A program made the position numbers and the translations under genes. 21,665 nucleotides of DNA from a virus, in the IMG/VR virus record IMGVR_UViG_3300002460_000019, positions 9,659-31,323 of that record. One strand, 5' to 3'. The notes under the pieces are model-generated. The model ran no database searches. It had not been told where the DNA came from and was given only the letters and a program-made list of their open reading frames with translations. Below, piece after piece: positions 14,821 through 21,379 of the stretch (its first letter is position 1; every line of letters starts with the position of its first letter).

Positions 14821-15011
14821 CAGTTTTTCGCTTCATTTGTTAAGGTGAGAGCATTCTTTGATTCTCTCGCAAGCAACATATGCACCGAATCCCAAGTGAA
14901 TGTCGCATCATCCCACGTCATTGTTGCCTCATCCCATGTCATACTGGAAATCTTTGCCTCGTTGGTTAAGGTGAGAGAGTTCTTTGATTCTGCGGTAAGT
15001 GAAAGTGCCAT
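14820..15011 (-). CDS. Small repeat-containing structural protein (63 aa)
   Basis: The protein is two near-copies of E-S-K-N-[S/A]-L-T-L-T-N-E-A-K at its ends (residues 8-20 and 50-62) around three short copies of T-W-D-[E/D/S] (M-T-W-D-E-A-T, M-T-W-D-D-A-T, F-T-W-D-S). Small T-W-D repeat proteins occur beside connector genes in uncultured phages, as far as I recall, with no assigned role. Its stop and the next ATG share a base (TGATG), and it starts 1 nt after the connector stop. Confidence 0.6.
   Translation of the reverse strand: MALSLTAESKNSLTLTNEAKISSMTWDEATMTWDDATFTWDSVHMLLARESKNALTLTNEAKN
14839..14991 (-). repeat. Direct repeat within the small structural gene
   Basis: A 27-nt segment occurs at 14839-14865 and again at 14965-14991 with 2 mismatches, coding for the two S-K-N-x-L-T-L-T-N copies. 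Between them a 13-nt CATCCCA-C/T-GTCAT unit is also duplicated. The structure indicates recent internal duplication. Confidence 0.8.
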
Positions 15012-15012
15012 A

Positions 15013-15739
15013 TCATCGGAAGTTTATCTGTTCAGTAGTCATAAAGCGCCGACTGTCTTTTTCCCGACGACTATAAAACTTCAACATGTCATCGGTCATT
15101 TCTCTTATTTTCGCTTCAAAGATAGCGACCCTATCTTTTTTATAATTTATCGCGTAAGGCAAGGCGGCCATATACGCGACAAGCACATGATATGGAGAGG
15201 CGATACCCGGTGCTTTTGTTCCAGTCGTTACTTGTGCGGAAGTAAACAAATCAGCCGTTCTCTTAAATCCCACCTTAAGACCGGAAGAAAGAGTAACCGT
15301 CACCCCATCATCAGGGGCTGGATAAAGACGAATGGAATCTCCCTGTTTGTCGTAATAGGTAGGCAAGCCATCTGTTTCAAATATCTGTTCGAGTGGTGAT
15401 TGATATAATGCGCCGGTGTTTAATTCTGCTTGGTCTATGGGTTGTAAGTGATACCAATCTCCATTTACGTCCTTCACTTTTACCCAAAGAATATCCAAAT
15501 ACTCATCAGCGAATGAATAAGATTCTTGCCCATTTACCAAGGTACCTGTCCCAATAGGTAAATCAGAATAATTCGTATCATCATACTGCCACACCCCATC
15601 AGCATTGATTATTTTTCCAATGAGGGATTCAAGGGCGTTATTGACGAATATAAGTAAGTTGGCCGCAGTTAAAGAAGTAGTATCTGCATCCACCAAGAAA
15701 CGTGCGTAGGTATTTAGGTCAGCGATTGTAATAAGCCAT
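15013..15739 (-). CDS. Head-tail connector (adaptor) protein, apparent frameshift at its start
   Basis: The clear open frame runs from 15696 (TTG) to 15013 and encodes a 227-residue protein with V-N-N-A-L-E-S-L-I near the N-terminus, Y-D-K-Q-G-D-S-I-R-L-Y-P-A-P-D in the middle and a helical, basic C-terminus. This is the layout of phage adaptors that bind below the portal. TTG 15696 is a poor start: the same frame remains coding-like upstream as I-T-I-A-D-L-N-T-Y-A-R-F-L, back to 15732. ATG-GCT at 15734-15739 lies one base out of frame; removing T 15733 would give M-A-I-T-I-A-D-L-N. I therefore extend the gene to 15739, 10 nt after the glycosyltransferase stop, and flag it as frameshifted. 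Confidence 0.65.
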
Positions 15740-15749
15740 TGTTCGTTTA

Positions 15750-16319
15750 CTAATAAGTATATAAACCAACGTGTCCAACCTTAATTGTGGGGTCACACCA
15801 GAGATCAAAACCCGAATCTATGGCGGTGTAGCAAAACCACGCATCTTCTCCGACAACCAATTCTCCTTTTTTATCACGCCCAAAATTAAACCAGGGCAAT
15901 TTCAGTTTTTCAAAGACAGACAATTTGATGAGCAAAATCCCTGTTCCCAATAGGGCGCATTTGAACAGTTTTGTCTTTGATTCAGAAAACTCCGTCAATG
16001 GTACAGCGACTTTTTCCAAAGGAAACTTTCTCTTATGACATTGCACCCCGACAATATCTTTATCATGAGAAAGCAGTTGTTTTATCGTGTCTGAATGGAA
16101 TAACATATCCGAATCCACAAAAAGAATATGTGTCCCCCCCTTTTTTATAGCCTCATTTACTAACCATGTTCTCGCCCCGGCCACATCGCATCCTTGCCAC
16201 ATCAGAAAATCAACAATACAGGGATTCCCGATAATCGCACTGGCAATCGAGTGTCCAGTGCGGGCAACCATCATATCCGTACAAGGCATTGCGATAATGA
16301 GTTTTATTTTATCTTTCAT
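15750..16319 (-). CDS. GT-A-like glycosyltransferase
   Basis: The 189-residue protein has a Rossmann-like start (I-K-L-I-I-A-M-P-C), R-T-W-L-V-N-E-A-I, T-H-I-L-F-V-D-S-D-M with the D-x-D metal motif (about 63-72), D-I-V-G-V-Q-C-H-K-R-K, G-E-D-A-W-F-C near residue 160 (the acid position of inverting GT-A enzymes) and a late V-G-H-V-G histidine. These blocks, in this order, define small phage or bacterial GT-A enzymes that use nucleotide sugars. It lies between the capsid and the connector genes, so it may decorate a virion protein or modify the host envelope. It has no membrane segment. Confidence 0.75.
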   Translation of the reverse strand: MKDKIKLIIAMPCTDMMVARTGHSIASAIIGNPCIVDFLMWQGCDVAGARTWLVNEAIKKGGTHILFVDSDMLFHSDTIKQLLSHDKDIVGVQCHKRKFPLEKVAVPLTEFSESKTKLFKCALLGTGILLIKLSVFEKLKLPWFNFGRDKKGELVVGEDAWFCYTAIDSGFDLWCDPTIKVGHVGLYTY

Positions 16320-16341
16320 GGCGTGTTTTGCGTATCATATC

Positions 16342-16363
16342 TTGCTCCCCGAAAGAGGAGCAA
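16342..16363 (-). other. Hairpin after the capsid gene
   Basis: A 7-bp stem TTGCTCC/GGAGCAA with an 8-nt loop lies in the 63-nt gap between the capsid stop and the glycosyltransferase start. It lacks a U-tract, so it is more likely an mRNA-stabilising or attenuating structure than a full terminator; it could let capsid mRNA exceed downstream mRNA. Confidence 0.5.
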
Positions 16364-16382
16364 AGATGATGCACAATCCGAA

Positions 16383-17288
16383 TCAAACAACATTGACATC
16401 GAACACAATCGGCAAGAGGTTCGTGGGAACCAACAGACCGTAATCGAGTCGAGTGTGAATGCCTGTTCCCGAAAGCATACCCGCCGTAGAAGACGGAGGT
16501 GTTTCGGTTACATAGGTCTTTCCAAAGGTACTCTTCAGAAGTCCGAGCTTTTGCACTGCACTTACCCCTGCAAAGAGGTGATTTGCCGCGTGAGAAGTCG
16601 AGACATAATGTTTAAGACCCAGGTATTCAACTCCGATTTTTCCACCATTTTTCAGGTTAGCGTCAGCGAGATTGAATCCGTTTGACTGCATAAACTGAAC
16701 AAGAAATGTCCAGTCTTCAGGCCGCCAAACAATGAACCCACCATTCTGTTTATACAGGTCAAAACCGTTTGCGGTATAGATTTCCTCTATAACGCCGCGA
16801 ATAATGTCATCAACATTATTCGCTGAAACAGTAATGGTCGTTGACGCGAGTCCGAGGACTCCGCCACCCGTATCACCGAAGTTTGTCCAGTTGGCGTGAT
16901 TCGCCAAGAGAACTGTTTCAACACGTTCACCAATCTTCTTTCCAAGTAAATCACCCATCTGCGCATAGCTTGCGTAATTTGATTGCGCCTGATCAGCATA
17001 ATCAAGATACACAGCATCGACATCCGTGGTAATCATCCCAAGAGTTTGATTAGTCTGCGTGACGGGAATGAACGTAATGACTTTCGTCAGGTCAGTCCTT
17101 TCCGCCGCAGAAGCGAACTTACCTGTTGAAACAGCAGGTTCACCAGATGTAGCGATAAGCGGGAAATTGAGAATTTGCGTGTCACTATAAGTAACATCGC
17201 AAACCTCCTTCCATGTCTGAGGTTTATCAAGGCGTTGGGCGATTCTATTCTCCCAAAACTCCTGATAGAGATATGTACTATTAGCCAT
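16383..17288 (-). CDS. Major capsid protein
   Basis: The 301-residue product has a typical capsid layout: an N-terminal helix (Y-L-Y-Q-E-F-W-E-N-R), a long loop, an extended G-E-P-A-V-S-T-G segment, a spine-like helix (L-G-K-K-I-G-E-R-V-E-T-V-L-L) and a core domain with V-D-D-I-I-R-G-V-I-E-E-I and strands ending F-D-V-N-V-V. It directly follows a scaffold-like gene and precedes the connector, the usual morphogenesis order. The HK97 fold is inferred. The start (MANST) is preceded by an AT-rich leader without a Shine-Dalgarno sequence. No N-terminal prohead propeptide is obvious. Confidence 0.83.
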   Translation of the reverse strand: MANSTYLYQEFWENRIAQRLDKPQTWKEVCDVTYSDTQILNFPLIATSGEPAVSTGKFASAAERTDLTKVITFIPVTQTNQTLGMITTDVDAVYLDYADQAQSNYASYAQMGDLLGKKIGERVETVLLANHANWTNFGDTGGGVLGLASTTITVSANNVDDIIRGVIEEIYTANGFDLYKQNGGFIVWRPEDWTFLVQFMQSNGFNLADANLKNGGKIGVEYLGLKHYVSTSHAANHLFAGVSAVQKLGLLKSTFGKTYVTETPPSSTAGMLSGTGIHTRLDYGLLVPTNLLPIVFDVNVV

Positions 17289-17324
17289 GATTAATAAATA
17301 AACTAGTAATCAGGCGTAATTAGA

Positions 17325-17915
17325 TTAATGATGCCAGGCGGGTTTATTGGTGTTTTCTTTCTCCAATTTCCTGTTAATAACTTCGCTTCGTAATTTGAAG
17401 TCTTTTGGCAGTTCCCCCTTTTGTTCAAAACGGGCCAGCCAATAATCTGTCGTATCTATTGGCCCTCCGCTCGAACGTCTTGTCGAGCCTGGCGTCGCAT
17501 CCTTGAGTTCATTGTCTTTACGCAGGGCATTTAATTTTGTTTGGACATAATCGTCCTTGAGTGCCTGGCGGACAGTTTGACCCGTTCGTTTCATCACGTT
17601 ATGTATGAGTTCTATCTCATCGCTATCCGTAATGCCTTTGAGGTCAAGATAATCAAGTTGCGTTTCATCTAATTCGCCCTTCTTTTCTTCTAACTTCTCT
17701 TCTACTTTCTCTTCTACTTTCTTTTCTACTTTTTCTTTCAGTAGTTTTGCTTCAGCTTTCTTGGCTCGTTCAAAGAGTTGTTTGTTCGTATCTTCCGTCT
17801 CCTTGAGTTTCGCTTTGAGAGCAACCGCATCAAGTTCTTCCCCTACTGCGGTATCGAGATTCTGCTCGTCAGTGTTCTCATTTGAAGAGTCGAGATTCTC
17901 ATTTTCTTTTTCCAT
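17325..17915 (-). CDS. Capsid scaffolding protein
   Basis: The 196-residue protein is highly charged. It has an acidic, Asn/Glu-rich N-terminus (about 1-30), a long Lys/Glu coiled coil with repeated V-E-E-K and L-E-E-K (about 35-80), an ordered middle (L-D-L-K-G-I-T-D-S-D-E-I) and a basic C-terminus with W-L-A-R-F-E-Q-K-G-E-L-P. Coiled coil plus basic C-terminal segment directly upstream of the capsid gene is the standard scaffold arrangement. It would guide procapsid assembly and then leave. Start context TTAAATT-ATG is shared with two other genes. Confidence 0.75.
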   Translation of the reverse strand: MEKENENLDSSNENTDEQNLDTAVGEELDAVALKAKLKETEDTNKQLFERAKKAEAKLLKEKVEKKVEEKVEEKLEEKKGELDETQLDYLDLKGITDSDEIELIHNVMKRTGQTVRQALKDDYVQTKLNALRKDNELKDATPGSTRRSSGGPIDTTDYWLARFEQKGELPKDFKLRSEVINRKLEKENTNKPAWHH

Positions 17916-18100
17916 AATTTAAGTGTTTATGACACAACGCACTTTTAAGAGTTGTGCTACTCGATAAATAAAACCGAAAAACCGAATGTCTTGCGACACC
18001 CGGTTGGAACAACAAGAGAGAAACAACGACGAAAACTCCCTTGTGGCCCCGATCGGATGCCGCAAAACGTGTCGTTGTTTCCGCTAAGTTGTCAAAGGTC
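17916..18100 (-). other. 185-nt non-coding gap with a long-range inverted repeat
   Basis: No supported gene lies here. A perfect 11-bp inverted repeat (18020-18030 and 18071-18081, GAAACAACGAC and its complement) encloses 40 nt that contain an 8-bp palindrome CCGATCGG. The stretch precedes the scaffold start, so it would form a 5' structure on scaffold/capsid mRNA. Near-repeats AAACCGAA occur at 17970-17982. No sigma70 -10/-35 pair is convincing. Confidence 0.5.
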
Positions 18101-18643
18101 TTAGTCTGGAACAAATTCACTGACGAAAACGGTAATATGTCCTGTCCCTGTGTAACCGTTGCGATAAATGGTAATCACCGCTTCGTTCAATCCTGCAAGA
18201 ATAAGATCTGCACCCGTGGCTTCAGCAAGGAACAAGTCCGTGCTTGCGTCCACATCATCAATGGTGAGCGATGATGCAACCGTTGTAGAGGCATTCTTGA
18301 GCCGAAACGACATCTTATCTCCGACATTAGGAATATACGAAGCAGTTGATGTTGCGCCGATTTGAATCGTTACATCAACACTTGGGTTGATCTTGATGAC
18401 CTCGCTGCCTATTTCATTCGCCGTGAGCGTATAAGTCGTAAGCGTTGTTCCTGTAGTTGTCGCAAGTTCTAGTCCGCCGACCGTTACACCATCACCGAAG
18501 AACTGACGCGCAAAGGGCTGGATTCCACCCACCTCTTTTACAATAGTCTCTATCTTCTCTAACCCCGTCGGGCGAGGGAGAAAAAATCCCAAGAAACCGA
18601 CAACCACGAGAACCCCAAGTATGACCTTTAATGTTTTATCCAT
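18101..18643 (-). CDS. Membrane-anchored beta-rich virion-region protein (180 aa)
   Basis: A short cytoplasmic-type N-terminus (M-D-K-T-L-K) is followed by a hydrophobic segment (about 7-22, V-I-L-G-V-L-V-V-V-G-F-L-G-F-F), then a polar linker and a beta-rich domain from about residue 55 with repeated Thr-rich strands, ending V-F-V-S-E-F-V-P-D. The C-terminal domain resembles decoration-type or fibre beta sandwiches, but position between portal and scaffold and the N-terminal anchor do not fit a standard decoration protein. It could be exported and anchored on the host, or sit in an unusual virion. It shares the TTAAATT-ATG start context. No family recognised. Confidence 0.6.
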   Translation of the reverse strand: MDKTLKVILGVLVVVGFLGFFLPRPTGLEKIETIVKEVGGIQPFARQFFGDGVTVGGLELATTTGTTLTTYTLTANEIGSEVIKINPSVDVTIQIGATSTASYIPNVGDKMSFRLKNASTTVASSLTIDDVDASTDLFLAEATGADLILAGLNEAVITIYRNGYTGTGHITVFVSEFVPD

Positions 18644-18659
18644 AATTTAAGTTTTATGT

Positions 18660-18719
18660 TTAATAATTTCGACCTCTCTTTTTTATCTTTTTTCTTCCGT
18701 AACCTGATTTATGTGGCAT
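18660..18719 (-). CDS. 19-aa very basic peptide
   Basis: An ATG-to-TAA frame encodes a peptide beginning M-P-H-K-S-G-Y-G-R-K-K and ending R-G-R-N-Y; nine of the nineteen residues are Lys, Arg or His. It lies 5 nt after one tiny gene and 16 nt before the next, filling the gap. I recall similar unannotated tiny Gly/Lys-rich peptides beside structural genes in uncultured phages. It may bind nucleic acid or the portal interior, but that is speculation. Confidence 0.4.
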   Translation of the reverse strand: MPHKSGYGRKKIKKRGRNY

Positions 18720-18724
18720 AATCT

Positions 18725-18817
18725 TTATTTCTTTTTCTTTTCCACCTTAGCTTCGACCTTTGCTTCAGATGCCTGTTTTTCCAATTTGTCCTTTAAGGAC
18801 GGTAAGCGTTTTAACAT
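18725..18817 (-). CDS. 30-aa Lys/Glu-rich helical peptide
   Basis: The frame starts at ATG 18817, 9 nt after the previous stop, and encodes M-L-K-R-L-P-S-L-K-D-K-L-E-K followed by a Lys/Glu/Ala helix ending in K-K-K-K. Regular Lys/Glu spacing suggests an amphipathic helix. It sits in a run of closely spaced small genes between the portal and scaffold genes. Function unknown; it could be a vestigial scaffold helper. Confidence 0.4.
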   Translation of the reverse strand: MLKRLPSLKDKLEKQASEAKVEAKVEKKKK

Positions 18818-18826
18818 GATGTTTTA

Positions 18827-19267
18827 TTAATTTCTATAAGTTATCGTATAATCCCCGTCGTATCCATCGCCTGTTTCAACAACAATACCTTTGACTACTT
18901 GCACATCGTACACGAGCGTCCCTGCCGCATCGGAGGTACCCAAAACGTGTGCAATTATTTTCCCAATAGTCAGGGTGGCATTTTTCACATCATCAGTTTG
19001 ATACGTTGAGGTCGCGGTTGAGGTGGCATCATACACTTTCAGATAACCTGCTGTTCCGACTTGATTCACAATGATTGATCCGAAGATTCCACCTCCTTTC
19101 AACGCTTGATATGCCGCAGTGGTCATCACATACGCAGTCGTTGTTGAAGTGTATGCTTGACCATCGCCAATACTGCCGAGCTTCGCTGGTTGACCGACCA
19201 AACCAACAAACCATGAAGCAATGGCAAGTAAAAAGGCGGCTATTCCTAATACAATTTTGTTTTTCAT
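18827..19267 (-). CDS. Signal-peptide/anchor beta-rich protein (146 aa)
   Basis: A hydrophobic N-terminus (K-I-V-L-G-I-A-A-F-L-L-A-I-A-S-W-F-V-G-L-V-G) is followed by Thr-rich strands (T-S-T-T-T, D-A-T-S-T-A-T-S-T) and a beta domain ending D-Y-T-I-T-Y-R-N. It could be a signal anchor or a cleaved signal peptide. The similar architecture of 18101-18643 suggests a paired function, such as a surface-displayed duo. An extended -10 element lies 22 nt upstream of the ATG. Unrecognised family; a typical phage would not need an exported protein here. Confidence 0.58.
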   Translation of the reverse strand: MKNKIVLGIAAFLLAIASWFVGLVGQPAKLGSIGDGQAYTSTTTAYVMTTAAYQALKGGGIFGSIIVNQVGTAGYLKVYDATSTATSTYQTDDVKNATLTIGKIIAHVLGTSDAAGTLVYDVQVVKGIVVETGDGYDGDYTITYRN

Positions 19268-19289
19268 AATTTAATTTAGCTACTAATTC

Positions 19290-19298
19290 ATTATACCA
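19290..19298 (-). promoter_or_regulatory. Extended -10 promoter candidate
   Basis: The minus strand carries TGG-TATAAT within a 43-nt intergenic gap, 22 nt before the ATG at 19267. A TTGACA (19309-19314) is present but only 13 nt away, too close for a normal -35. It would start transcription of the anchor protein, tiny genes, scaffold and capsid. The 11-mer is identical to that near 12043. Confidence 0.5.
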
Positions 19299-19310
19299 TA
19301 CTTTTTACTG

Positions 19311-19568
19311 TCAACGAGCAGGGTTTACCCCTTTGGGCAAAACTACAACAGTTTTATGTTTGGCTATTTCTCTGAAGGCATCCTCGACCGCTTTGATACC
19401 GTCTAATCTTGCTCTGAATGCCTGACCGAGCGATTCGTTACTGAAATCTTGGATACTCGAAATCTGTTGATAGCTTTCTGGCATTTCAAACTGTTTCAAA
19501 ACCTCCGCTTTTACTTCATCAAAAAGAGCTTTATCATCCGCTATTCTCGTTAAAATTGATTCAGACAT
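19311..19568 (-). CDS. 85-aa protein after the portal
   Basis: The ATG lies inside the last codons of the portal gene (8-nt overlap), so translation is probably coupled. The protein is acidic-helical in its first half (D-D-K-A-L-F-D-E-V-K-A-E-V-L-K) and basic toward the end. It resembles small helical proteins found next to portals, but no family is recognised. It ends in P-A-R followed by TGA, just before the promoter-like element. Confidence 0.6.
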   Translation of the reverse strand: MSESILTRIADDKALFDEVKAEVLKQFEMPESYQQISSIQDFSNESLGQAFRARLDGIKAVEDAFREIAKHKTVVVLPKGVNPAR

Positions 19569-21378
19569 TTACTGTTTCTTCTACTGGTAAAGAGGCCTTC
19601 TGTTGTGTCTGTTGTTGCATGGCTAATTTCTCTATGCCGGAGAAGTCAGCAGGACTCATGCCGGAAAACTCCAAAATCTGATTAAATGACTTCGCCATCC
19701 CTGGTATCTGCATCACCTGTGCAAAACCCTGTGGATTACTAAAGGCAAAACGAAAAATGTTTACTATCTTGTCGGTCATAACCGCGAGATTCTTCGACTT
19801 CCCCGCAACACTTACTTTCACCGATAAAGGCGTGTTTTTGAACTCTCCCTTTAAGATTTCGATAAAGTGTTTGCTTCCTTTCTTTCTAAAATCTTCCTCA
19901 ACCTTTTTTGCATAGGCTTCTTCTTCATCAGGAAACCATGTCATGCCATTTAACACTTTCTCATTCTTCCAGTATTTCATCTGATTGGCAATAATTTTTT
20001 CTTTCACATACTGCAAATCTTCCAAAGAAAGCTCGGAAAGAAACTTCGTTCCTTGTGTAATTTTCTTTTGAATATGAGGAATAATCCAATCTTGATAGAT
20101 TTCTTCCAAGTGTTTAGCGTACTGGCCTCTGCGATAATCATGCAGTCCCCGTGACTCATTCGTGACTAATTCTTGGAGCTTGAATGGTGTCCCGGCAGTA
20201 GGAGATTGACCCATAATGGAATCATTGGCTGCACCCATTTGTTGAGCGTGCGTTTCCCATTGCGCCACGGATGTTTCAAAGAGGCGCATATTGCGGGGGA
20301 ATGTATCCACTTGAGCAATGTCAGTGTTTGGAGCAATATCCACGATTTCCAAGTTCTTCATGTTCTTGAGTCCTCCAGGATGTTTGGCGGCAACAGCAGG
20401 GTCGCTTGATTTCAGTATCGTCACTGCAGCTGCATCGAGCATATTCTGCATACGAATCATGTCATAATTTACCCAGACTTGAGCCTCAAACAATTCCTCT
20501 GCTCCTCCAAAGCCTAAAGCACGTCCATAGACGGGATCACGTTTAATCAGTTTGAATGGCGATTCTTTTTCCTCTGCCGTATAAAGGATTATACCATTTC
20601 TTTCACCTACATCTTTTCCTCCGATAGGAGTATAGAAACACACAATGAACATTCGTGTTTCATAATCCTCACCCTGATAGGTGTGGTCAGAAAAACGCTT
20701 CGGGAGATTACCATGCACTTCGTACACCTCAATATACCGTCCGGGTGTCTCTGTTATCGTTCCCTGTTTATCATCTTTTTTCTCTTCTCGTGAAAGAACA
20801 ATAACTTCTTCGAGCGTTTGTGTTGCTCCATTTTCCTCTTTTCCCCACCCTTTATCCCCCATAGCCAAAAGCTGGTCGGGAGAATAAAAATGCTTAATTC
20901 CTATTGGGCCTGAAAGTAAGTCTGTCTGGTCGCAGAACACGATAGATTGCAAGGGGACAACTTCAGGACAAGGCTTATTAAGATGTTTCGACAATCCTCC
21001 ACCAAAATCTATACGGGAGACATTTAATTCATCAATGAACGTATCAATATTATTCTCCACCACGAACACATCATCATGATATTTCTTCACCAAAAGTGAT
21101 AGATGAAACTTGTCTTCTTGATCTACATATATCTGCACATCTTTGACTTCGATGTCTTCAGTGCGATGTTGAAGATTCAAAATAGGGCGAGTGATATTCT
21201 TGACGGGTTTATAATCGGATTTTCCCGTAGATAATTGAGAATTATTATACAATTCGGACAACGTAATGTGTTCCTTAAAGTTCCATTGCCAGGCGTCACT
21301 AAGAGAAATGGGTAACCTAAATTGCGCCTCCATTGCTTTAATGTAAGAAAATATATCCGTATGGTGTTGTATCTGCAT
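19561..21378 (-). CDS. Portal protein
   Basis: The 605-residue protein has the portal layout: an N-terminal helical part with a wing region, a central domain with D-M-I-R-M-Q-N-M-L-D and Q-S-P-T-A-G-T-P-F-K (the latter like the S-x-T-A-x-E/K motif of portal stems), then a helical C-terminal crown with a Gln-rich tail. The dodecameric ring would form the DNA channel and the packaging motor dock. Length fits podovirus-type portals (about 500-700). A weak AGGA lies 10 nt before the ATG. Placement immediately upstream of the head genes agrees. An unusual point is that no terminase gene is visible; it should lie to the right of the window. Confidence 0.82.
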   Translation of the reverse strand: MQIQHHTDIFSYIKAMEAQFRLPISLSDAWQWNFKEHITLSELYNNSQLSTGKSDYKPVKNITRPILNLQHRTEDIEVKDVQIYVDQEDKFHLSLLVKKYHDDVFVVENNIDTFIDELNVSRIDFGGGLSKHLNKPCPEVVPLQSIVFCDQTDLLSGPIGIKHFYSPDQLLAMGDKGWGKEENGATQTLEEVIVLSREEKKDDKQGTITETPGRYIEVYEVHGNLPKRFSDHTYQGEDYETRMFIVCFYTPIGGKDVGERNGIILYTAEEKESPFKLIKRDPVYGRALGFGGAEELFEAQVWVNYDMIRMQNMLDAAAVTILKSSDPAVAAKHPGGLKNMKNLEIVDIAPNTDIAQVDTFPRNMRLFETSVAQWETHAQQMGAANDSIMGQSPTAGTPFKLQELVTNESRGLHDYRRGQYAKHLEEIYQDWIIPHIQKKITQGTKFLSELSLEDLQYVKEKIIANQMKYWKNEKVLNGMTWFPDEEEAYAKKVEEDFRKKGSKHFIEILKGEFKNTPLSVKVSVAGKSKNLAVMTDKIVNIFRFAFSNPQGFAQVMQIPGMAKSFNQILEFSGMSPADFSGIEKLAMQQQTQQKASLPVEETVNV

Positions 21379-21379
21379 A

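Noticed and set aside
5939-21378. Alternative genetic code with TGA read as an amino acid
   Set aside because: TGA ends many genes in tight ATGA overlaps and no gene needs TGA readthrough.
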